DNA of 64,000 bases, taken from NCBI GenBank assembly GCA_965232265.1, contig CBDDPH010000002.1:2356001-2420000 (forward strand), in the 5' to 3' direction. Under the pieces are notes generated by a model. The model was not told the origin of the DNA. It was given only the letters and a program-made list of their open reading frames with translations, and did not search any database. A program made the translations under genes and the position numbers. Numbering within the stretch: the first letter of the stretch is position 1; the number at the start of each line of letters is the position of its first letter. The DNA is from VXRD01 sp965232265. GTDB taxonomy: Bacteria > Latescibacterota > UBA2968. Shown here one piece after another: positions 57,419-64,000 of this stretch.

Positions 57419-57757
57419 ATGGCAGATGTTAAGTGGGAGCGAAAAGACGGGGTCTTGATTGCAGTGCTCAGCGGCCGTATCGACAGTAGCAATGCTGGTG
57501 AATTGCAGAGTGCCCTGGAATCTGGGATTGATCCGGGAGAGCGGGCATTGATCCTGGACTTTGAGCATGTGTCCTTTATTAGTAGTGCAGGGCTTCGAGT
57601 CTGTCTGGTCACCGCCAGGAAATTTAACGAACCGGGCAAGGAATTTGGAATTTGTACACCCTCTGATCCAATCAGGGATGTTGTCGCGATTAGCGGTTTT
57701 GATCAGATTATCGCGATTTATGACTCTCAGGCCGCGGCAATCGACGCGTGCAAATGA
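57419..57757 (+). CDS. STAS-domain anti-sigma-factor antagonist-like protein
   Basis: The 112-residue protein is a single STAS domain: VLIAVLSGRIDSSNAGELQSALES, ALILDFEHVSFISSAGLRVCLVTARKF and DVVAISGFDQIIAIYDSQAAAIDA. The Ser-Ala-Gly-Leu motif includes Ser56, at or next to the phosphorylation site of SpoIIAA/RsbV-type proteins. No kinase or anti-sigma gene is adjacent. CAAGGAGGTAGATTCGA lies before the ATG. It is followed by a small unknown gene and the polyketide synthase, all on the same strand, so a regulatory link is possible but not shown. Confidence 0.88.
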   Translation: MADVKWERKDGVLIAVLSGRIDSSNAGELQSALESGIDPGERALILDFEHVSFISSAGLRVCLVTARKFNEPGKEFGICTPSDPIRDVVAISGFDQIIAIYDSQAAAIDACK

Positions 57758-57817
57758 ACTATGTCTTTGTGTGGGATGTCCATCCCGCGCATAACCATAT
57801 CGCAAAGGAGTAACGAG

Positions 57818-58096
57818 ATGAGTAATGGCAATGATAATGAAAAAATAATGTCGGTTAGAAATTCAATCGATTTCGATATCGTAGGGGATAACATACAGGA
57901 CATGGCTGAGTTCACCATTGAGAAATACGAATTCAAGAATGACATCACCCTCTCTGCCGAGACACGCGAGGAAGCTATTGCGAAGATAAATAGCGCATTG
58001 TGGCAACAGGTTGAGGAAATGAAGCTGCGGCGCAGGGAGATTCTGGTAAGGATGTTTAATGCCGCTGAAGATACGCTCAATGAAGTAATTGGTTAA
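57818..58096 (+). CDS. Hypothetical protein, 92 aa
   Basis: AGGAGTAACGAG precedes ATG 57818. The polar, mainly helical product (MSNGNDNEKIMSVRNSIDFD, IVGDNIQDMAEFTIEKYEFK, EEAIAKINSALWQQVEEMKL, RRREILVRMFNAAEDTLNEV) has no recognisable domain, cysteine or membrane segment. It lies between the STAS and PKS genes in the same direction. A partner for the STAS protein or an assembly factor are guesses only. Confidence 0.6.
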   Translation: MSNGNDNEKIMSVRNSIDFDIVGDNIQDMAEFTIEKYEFKNDITLSAETREEAIAKINSALWQQVEEMKLRRREILVRMFNAAEDTLNEVIG

Positions 58097-58199
58097 AAAA
58101 ATTATCATTACAGACCCCATTCGGCGGTTCTAAATCGCCGGGGAGCGTTGAAGATAGTTGCTACAAGGGCAATGGTCTGTGTTTAGGGAGAGGCCAGCA

Positions 58200-58330
58200 A
58201 GATTGCCGCTGTGCTCTGCAAAGCCTTTTTAAAATTTCGGGTACGCCCCGGGCGCGGTCATAAAAGCGACGGGCAAGGTAGGTGAAGACCGTCAGAGATT
58301 TTAGGAAGGCTTTTGCGTTTCAGGTCGTCG
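58200..58330 (+). promoter_or_regulatory. Possible structured 5' leader of the polyketide synthase gene
   Basis: GCAAAGCCTT (58218-58227) can pair with AAGGCTTTTGC (58306-58316) around about 80 bases. Inside are two alternative hairpins: CGGTC (58255-58259) with GACCG (58287-58291), or GACGG (58268-58272) with CCGTC (58289-58293), which exclude each other. AGGAGG precedes the ATG at 58344. I do not recognise a known riboswitch class. Confidence 0.35.
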
Positions 58331-58343
58331 AGGAGGACTTCAA

Positions 58344-61300
58344 ATGAATTCACCAAAGTCCGAAGATGCAGTTGCCATTGTGGGGTACAGTTATCGCATG
58401 CCGGGGGGAATCCGCACCGATGACGATTTTTGGCGGCTGCTTAGCGAACGCGAGATTGTTCAGGAACCCGTAACTGACCGGTACGGTAAGGGCTACCAAC
58501 CGATTGGTGGTTTTTCTGGGCCAGGGCGCTTTGCCAGTCCCTACGAAGGGCTGATTCGAGAGGATGGGGAGATGTTCTTCGATCGAAGTCTCTTCGGATT
58601 GTCTCACAACGAAATGATGGCAATGGACCCGCAGGTGAGGATGTTGTTGACGTGTACCTGGGAGGCTTGTGAGTGGACGGGATGGGATCTTCATTCTTTG
58701 CGCAACAGTCCCACGGGTGTCTTCATCGGCGCGCAGATTCCGCCGGTCGCCAACTGGCGTCCTGTGCATGGTGCCAGTCAGTTTGACGTTACAAGTATCA
58801 GTCTGGCTATGCTGGCCAATCGCATTTCCTATCACTTCAATTTGATGGGACAGTCAACCACCTATTGTACGGCCTGCTCCGCCAGCCTGACCGCATTACA
58901 CGCGGCGATGAACGCACTCCGGTGCGGCGATTGTGAACAGGCCCTCGTCGGATCTGTCAATTACCTGGGTACAGCCAGGGTGAGTGCTTCCTTCAATGCG
59001 CTGGGTGTGATCAGCCCGGATGGCAAGTGCCACTCCTTTGACGCGGAAGCCAATGGGTACATGCGTTCGGAAGGGGCGTTCGTGTTTGCGATCAAGCCTC
59101 TGGCGGCGGCCGAAAGAGATGGGGACCCCATCTACGCTGTGGTGGAGGCAACTGCGGTCAATGCGGCCGGTGCAGCCGACGGCACTGATGGCCTGGCGCA
59201 GGGGCGCTACATTACCGCACCCACCCGTCATGCACAGATAGAGTTGATGCGTACAGCGTGCGCCCGTGCGGGGTATGCGCCACAGGAATTAGACTATATC
59301 GAAGCCCATGCTACCGGTACTGTGGTGGGGGACCGCATTGAAGGAAATGCCATCGCCGAAGCGTTCGGTGGTCGCGAACGAGCGGTGCCGCTACGCATTG
59401 CCAGCGTGAAGAGCAATGTGGGACATATGGAAGCCGCGGCGTTCAGTTGCGCCCTGCTCAAGGTCCTGCTGATGATGCAGCGACGCACATTCGCGCCGAT
59501 TTCAAAGAATTTCCTGGTGCCAAATCCCGAGATTGACTTCGATAGCTGTCCCATGCAGGTGCAGACAATCTGTGAACCCTTTCCCGAACACCCCGTGGTG
59601 GTCGGCATCAATTCGTTCGGGTTTGGGGGCGCAAATGGGCACTGTGTGGTGCGGGAATACCAGCCCGAGCAACCCCAAATCTGGTCGGTGCCACTGGCTG
59701 CTGAGGCCGGCTTTATGATCCCCCTGTCGGCGCGTACGTCCGGGGCGCTGGAAAAGAGCGCGCAACAGTTACGGAAAACGCTCGATGAGCAGGAGGTGGA
59801 TCTCTATACAATGGCGGGAAATCTCAGTTGCCGCAGGACGCATTTTGCCGCGCGTACTTCATTTGCAGTACGCACCCAAAAGGAATTGATTGAAACACTA
59901 AAGAGCTTTGAGGAAGATCCAACCCCCATTGCCATGGTCGATGAAGGAGAGCGACGGATAGCGATGGTGTTTTCCGGGCAGGGTACGCAGTGGGCGGGTT
60001 GTGGTCGCGCGCTTTACGACGCCGATCCCGTTTTCCGCCGCGTTATCGATGCCGTAGAGGAACACTGGCGAGATTACTCGGATATTTCGCTGCGCGAGGC
60101 TTGCTTCTCGGCTGATCAAGAGGCACTCAATGAGGTCCAGCTTGCCCAGCCTGTCATTTTCATGATCCAGTGCGCACTGGTGGAATTGTTCAAGACTTGG
60201 GGGGTATATCCAGACTGTGTGGTCGGGCATAGCTCCGGCGAGGTGGCTGCCGCTTATGCCTGCGGAGCACTCTCGCTGGCAGAGGCGACGCATCTGGTTT
60301 TCCATCGCGCCACATTGCAACAGCGCACGGCGGGTTCTGGTCGAATGCTGGCGATCGGTCTCGATCGACCGGGCGTGGAGGAATTGCTCGAGACGCTATG
60401 CGTTCCCTTTCGGTCCGAGGAAGGACCGACCAGGGTGGAGATTGCCTGTGAGAATGCACCAGCCAGTACCGTCATCTGCGGCAAAGAGATTGCTTTACAG
60501 CCTGTCATAGAAGAATTGGATCGACGCAACCTGCAGAATGGGCTGATTCCGGGCAATATCGCCTTCCATTCCAGTGCTATGGATCCGATTAAAGACGACG
60601 CACTGTCGGCTCTGTCCTTCCTGAACGATTGCACTTTCGACGCTGAAGTGCCGTTGATTTCTTCGGTGACGGGTGTGAAAACGGAGCGGATGGACAATGC
60701 GTACTGGTGGTCGAATATCCGCCAGCCTGTGCGGTTTGCGGCGGCGATGGAGACTATCATGCGGGATTATCAGCCCGATGTTGTACTGGAAATCGCTCCG
60801 CACAGCGCCCTGCAAACCACCATTGCACAGTGCCTGGAAAGCAGTGTTTCAGTGCCGGCCTGTATTCCGACTCTGATGAGAGATAGCGATGTTTGCCTCG
60901 GCTTTCAGGAGGCTCTGGGAACGCTTTTCAGGGCTGGGGTAGATCTGGATTTTGCCACACAATATCCGCGGCCTGAGCCTATCGTCCACTTGCTGCCCGG
61001 TCATCCGAGAGAAGAGCAGGCGATGATCGATATCATGTGCGACAACGAGATGTTTGTTCGACAAGGCGAGTACTCTCATGGCCCATTGGTCGGGCGCAGA
61101 GTTCCCTGTGATTACATACTTTTCGAAGCGAGGCTGTCGGAGCGGGACTTTCCCTATCTGGCAGACCACCGCGTCCATCATGCGGCGATCATGCCGGGTG
61201 CCGGTTATATTGAATTGATTCTGGAGGCATTCGGGGGGGGTCCGGTTCATATTGAAGTTCTCGAATTTCTTCAGCCCTGTCCCGTTCCCAAGACGCCGGT

Positions 61301-64000
61301 ACGTCTGCAAACGGCTTTGCATCCAGTCCCAAATGCGCCCGACGAATTTACTTTCACCATCTCTTCCCGGTCGTACGATATTGAGGCGCAGAGTGAGTTG
61401 CATTGCCGCGGCAAGGTGCGTCGGGTGAGCGGCGACTACGGGGTAGATGTACCGGTCCAGTTGGCGGATATAGATTCGACCCGCTTTGAACGCTCGTTTC
61501 TCGCCGACGATAGGGATTTTTACGAACGCCTGGAAGCCGTCCTTAGCGAAACCTTCCAATATGGTCCCTTTTTCAGAACCATTCAGCGCGTTCGCCTGGA
61601 TCTGGATTCCGAGAAATCTTTTCTCGTTGACGTAGAGATGGATGAGGCGTTATGGAAGACAGGAACAGAAGAGGGCTATGTCTCCTGTCCGCCCTTGTTC
61701 GATGGGGGATTGCAGATATTTCTATATCATTTGCTGACTGCTGCCGATCTTTTTGCCATACCGCAGCGAGCCGAAGACCTCACGTTTCTTCGTCCGCCGA
61801 CCGGACCCAGAATCACCTGTCATGTGACTAAGCCCGATGAAGATTGGATGGATGCGAATGAAAGGGGGCAGTTTTCTGTTCGTCGTGGCGAAAGATCTGG
61901 GGGCAGCATCAGTTTCTACGATAGTGCAACTGGGGACCTTATCGCCCACATCGGTAAGTACACATATTTCACGTCCAATCCTCAGTGGGCCGACTTGCCG
62001 CACAGTAAGCACAGGATCTCCTGGCAGCCGAAGTTCGTACCCACTGGGCAATCGCTTGTTGACAGATTGCCCGATGGAGAGATCGGACCCGTTGCGTTGA
62101 TTGCTGCTCTCGAGCAGCCGAAATGCGGCGAAAGCTACGTTTGCCATGTCGTCGAGTTTGCGGGTTGTCGAGAGCCAGATCAGACCATTCTCAATCAGTG
62201 CATTGACTATCTCTCGAGTGAGGCCGCACAGACCGAGTTCTGGGTCGTCAGCGATGATGAAGATAGTACCCGTGCCTGCTACGACGCCTTCCAGCAACAC
62301 GATGCCGCGCTGCGTTTCGAGTGCATGGATCCCGATGCTCGGCCAGAACTGGATGCCGGTCTGCTGCGTCCGGGCGCAGCAGAGATAATTTTCCTGCATG
62401 GGAATGGCGATGCTTTCGGACTCAATGAGTGGCAATTTCTGCACGGGCTGGTAGTAGCCGGGGGGCTGGCACTGGTCTGTCACGACGAGGGCGATGTCAT
62501 TGAGCCGTGTGCTGGGTGGACCTCGGTTCGCGCGGGCACGCGCACGACCCTGCTGCAGGCGTCCTACGGGGATGCCTCCGATACCATGGAACTTCCGGGA
62601 CCTCGGTGGGTGTTGGGCGAGCCGGATAGTTGGGCGGCGGACTGGGAGTCCTTGATTGATGCGCCCGAGGTGTACTCGATTTCCCATGAGACTCTTGTCA
62701 ATGGTGTGCTTGAGCAGTGGCCACAGGCCGCGGATGTGCAGGCGATTGACTTTTTTTGCGGGATGGACCCGGAGGATCCGACGGGCGAAAGAGTGTCGGC
62801 GCAATTCATCGATTTTGTCCAGACTCTGGTTTCTCAAAGGATTGAGCAGGCGAATCATCCGTGCCGCTTGACCGTGGTTACGCATAGGGCCGCTTTCAAT
62901 GTAGAAGATCCGCGCGGGAGTGCGCTGTGGGGTGCTGTTCGGAGCATGTCTATCGAAGTTGACGAAGAGGTCATGATCGATTTCCGTCTGGTAGATCTGG
63001 GCGATCTCGAAGATCTGGAGACGTTGGCCTGGCTTGCTCAGTGCGATTTGCGCGAGCGCGAACTGGCAGTGCGGCAGCGGCGCTTGTGGGCACCGCGGAT
63101 GGTCAGTATGCGTGAGCGATATTCGCGGGTGCTTGCCGGTAAGGATCCGGCTTACCGGCTCACTCTGGATAATCCCGGGCAGATTTCCGGTCTGGAAATG
63201 AAGACTTATGAGCCTTCTGCGCTGGGGCCAGGAGATGTGGAAATCGAGGTGGCGGCGGCAGCTCTCAACTTCCGAGACGTCATGGTCACTCTGGGGCTCC
63301 TGCCCGCGTTGGCCTACGAGCGCTCGGCTCTCGGACGCGAAGTCGGCATGGAGGGTAGCGGGATCGTCCGCCGCGTTGGCTCGGCCGTCCGCTATTGTCG
63401 CGTCGGCGACGAAGTGGCATTCATACAGAGTGGTTGTATTGCCAATCGCGTGGTGGTCAATGAACATCTCGTTTTTGTCAAGCCCGACTGCCTGAGTATG
63501 GAAGAGGCCGCATCGTCATTGTCTGTCTATGTCACAGCGTATTATTCTCTGATTCATCTGGCTCGCTTGCGGAGGGGCCAGCGCGTCCTTATCCACTCTG
63601 CCATGGGCGGCGTGGGGCAGGCTGCTATTGCCCTGGCCAAACATGTGGGCGCAGAGATTTACGCCACTGCTGGCAATGAGAGCAAGCGCGACCAATTACT
63701 GGCATTGGGCGCACGAGCGGCCTTTGATTCTCACAGCCATGACTGGTATGATGACTTGATGGAGACGACCAGTGGTGAGGGTGTCGATGTCGTGTTGAAT
63801 TCTCTATCTGGTCGCCACATTGAATTATGTCTGGAAGCCCTGTGTCCGGGCGGCTGGCACTGCGAGATCGGCAAGGTCGATATATACGAGGACAACGAAC
63901 TCGGCCTGCGTGTTTTCCGCAAGAACCTGCGCTTCGCGGCCATAGATGTCGATCGCATGATGATCGACGATCCGCTCCTTTCGCGCGAAATCTCTCAGGC
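58344..64000 (+). CDS. Reducing type I polyketide synthase, KS-AT-DH-ER visible (3' end outside window)
   Basis: The frame is open from ATG 58344 (after AGGAGG) to the window edge, about 1,885 residues. KS: catalytic C178 (TACSAS) with H322 (EAHATGT) and H361 (SNVGH). AT: FSGQGTQW and S630 (GHSSGEV). DH: H942 (DHRVHHAAIMPGAGY) and D1120 (PPLFDGGLQ); the usual HxxxG Gly is His946, so dehydratase activity is questionable. A long stretch near 1215-1620 has no clear methyltransferase or KR motif. ER: LNFRDVMVTLG near 1641 and the NADPH motif HSAMGGVGQAAIALAK near 1750. KR and ACP are expected beyond the window. The set resembles mono-modular reducing PKS/FAS-like enzymes reported in sponge symbionts, from memory. 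Confidence 0.9.
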   Translation, partial: MNSPKSEDAVAIVGYSYRMPGGIRTDDDFWRLLSEREIVQEPVTDRYGKGYQPIGGFSGPGRFASPYEGLIREDGEMFFDRSLFGLSHNEMMAMDPQVRMLLTCTWEACEWTGWDLHSLRNSPTGVFIGAQIPPVANWRPVHGASQFDVTSISLAMLANRISYHFNLMGQSTTYCTACSASLTALHAAMNALRCGDCEQALVGSVNYLGTARVSASFNALGVISPDGKCHSFDAEANGYMRSEGAFVFAIKPLAAAERDGDPIYAVVEATAVNAAGAADGTDGLAQGRYITAPTRHAQIELMRTACARAGYAPQELDYIEAHATGTVVGDRIEGNAIAEAFGGRERAVPLRIASVKSNVGHMEAAAFSCALLKVLLMMQRRTFAPISKNFLVPNPEIDFDSCPMQVQTICEPFPEHPVVVGINSFGFGGANGHCVVREYQPEQPQIWSVPLAAEAGFMIPLSARTSGALEKSAQQLRKTLDEQEVDLYTMAGNLSCRRTHFAARTSFAVRTQKELIETLKSFEEDPTPIAMVDEGERRIAMVFSGQGTQWAGCGRALYDADPVFRRVIDAVEEHWRDYSDISLREACFSADQEALNEVQLAQPVIFMIQCALVELFKTWGVYPDCVVGHSSGEVAAAYACGALSLAEATHLVFHRATLQQRTAGSGRMLAIGLDRPGVEELLETLCVPFRSEEGPTRVEIACENAPASTVICGKEIALQPVIEELDRRNLQNGLIPGNIAFHSSAMDPIKDDALSALSFLNDCTFDAEVPLISSVTGVKTERMDNAYWWSNIRQPVRFAAAMETIMRDYQPDVVLEIAPHSALQTTIAQCLESSVSVPACIPTLMRDSDVCLGFQEALGTLFRAGVDLDFATQYPRPEPIVHLLPGHPREEQAMIDIMCDNEMFVRQGEYSHGPLVGRRVPCDYILFEARLSERDFPYLADHRVHHAAIMPGAGYIELILEAFGGGPVHIEVLEFLQPCPVPKTPVRLQTALHPVPNAPDEFTFTISSRSYDIEAQSELHCRGKVRRVSGDYGVDVPVQLADIDSTRFERSFLADDRDFYERLEAVLSETFQYGPFFRTIQRVRLDLDSEKSFLVDVEMDEALWKTGTEEGYVSCPPLFDGGLQIFLYHLLTAADLFAIPQRAEDLTFLRPPTGPRITCHVTKPDEDWMDANERGQFSVRRGERSGGSISFYDSATGDLIAHIGKYTYFTSNPQWADLPHSKHRISWQPKFVPTGQSLVDRLPDGEIGPVALIAALEQPKCGESYVCHVVEFAGCREPDQTILNQCIDYLSSEAAQTEFWVVSDDEDSTRACYDAFQQHDAALRFECMDPDARPELDAGLLRPGAAEIIFLHGNGDAFGLNEWQFLHGLVVAGGLALVCHDEGDVIEPCAGWTSVRAGTRTTLLQASYGDASDTMELPGPRWVLGEPDSWAADWESLIDAPEVYSISHETLVNGVLEQWPQAADVQAIDFFCGMDPEDPTGERVSAQFIDFVQTLVSQRIEQANHPCRLTVVTHRAAFNVEDPRGSALWGAVRSMSIEVDEEVMIDFRLVDLGDLEDLETLAWLAQCDLRERELAVRQRRLWAPRMVSMRERYSRVLAGKDPAYRLTLDNPGQISGLEMKTYEPSALGPGDVEIEVAAAALNFRDVMVTLGLLPALAYERSALGREVGMEGSGIVRRVGSAVRYCRVGDEVAFIQSGCIANRVVVNEHLVFVKPDCLSMEEAASSLSVYVTAYYSLIHLARLRRGQRVLIHSAMGGVGQAAIALAKHVGAEIYATAGNESKRDQLLALGARAAFDSHSHDWYDDLMETTSGEGVDVVLNSLSGRHIELCLEALCPGGWHCEIGKVDIYEDNELGLRVFRKNLRFAAIDVDRMMIDDPLLSREISQ

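Noticed and set aside
61722..63467. 581-codon minus-strand frame
   Set aside because: It is antisense to the polyketide synthase, whose frame has unmistakable DH and ER motifs.
1..64000. CRISPR array
   Set aside because: Repeated CGCAGATG units are degenerate, unevenly spaced and have no unique spacers; no cas genes were seen.

Overview
The window reads like one contig from an uncultured bacterium with moderate GC. Its genes point to a lineage near Latescibacterota or Poribacteria: formylglycine-type and atypical sulfatases, phytanoyl-CoA-type dioxygenase, ThuA and xylose-isomerase-like proteins, a GWxTD/TPR protein, a DUF6785 transporter-like protein, DUF4159 with MoxR and DUF58, many degraded toxin-antitoxin genes, and dispersed CGCAGATG-type repeats. 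No rRNA or other phylogenetic marker is present, so this placement is an inference from gene families.

Layout. 1-3.1 kb: a mannonate-dehydratase-like gene cut by the window edge, heme A synthase, a small membrane protein and an aldo/keto reductase. 3.3-19.4 kb: a long plus-strand locus of a TPR/gluzincin protein, DUF4159, MoxR ATPase, a DUF58-BatA fusion, a DUF4175-like membrane coiled-coil protein, a membrane VWA protein and a caspase-fold protein with no visible catalytic cysteine. An AlbA_2 gene and a vapBC pair sit inside this locus. 19.4-22.1 kb: a 53-residue membrane protein missed by ordinary length cut-offs, a PhyH dioxygenase, an Ldh-type dehydrogenase and a ThuA protein. 22.1-28.3 kb: a tRNA and defence island with tRNA-Cys, a HEAT-methyltransferase plus restriction endonuclease, two copies of tRNA-Leu(UAA) in a 192-bp direct repeat around a hicBA pair with frameshifted hicA, an AAA/PD-(D/E)XK protein, mazE with an amputated mazF, and a relic of a second AAA gene.

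28.3-41.2 kb: a minus-strand catabolic region with 2-oxoacid dehydrogenase E2, E1 alpha and E1 beta, two sulfatase-superfamily proteins, two sugar isomerase-type TIM barrels, an FGGY kinase, two beta-propellers and an M55 peptidase. The mixture suggests uptake and degradation of sulfated or acidic sugars and peptides. 41.7-53.8 kb: a secreted four-repeat protein, an outer-membrane-barrel-like protein, an ECF sigma factor, a Rieske protein, the GWxTD/TPR protein, a DUF6785 membrane protein, an amidase, a zinc alcohol dehydrogenase and an AKR-like protein. 53.8-57.2 kb: decayed accessory genes (AlbA_2/HATPase proteins, an Rpn-like protein, a YgjP fragment, a frameshifted membrane protein). 57.3 kb to the end: a 22-bp palindrome, a STAS protein, a small unknown protein, a possibly structured leader and the first 1,886 codons of a reducing type I polyketide synthase (KS-AT-DH-ER visible).

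The two strongest unusual signals are the MoxR/DUF58-BatA/DUF4175/VWA/dead-caspase locus and a dispersed repeat that supplies the last codons and stop codon of four unrelated genes.
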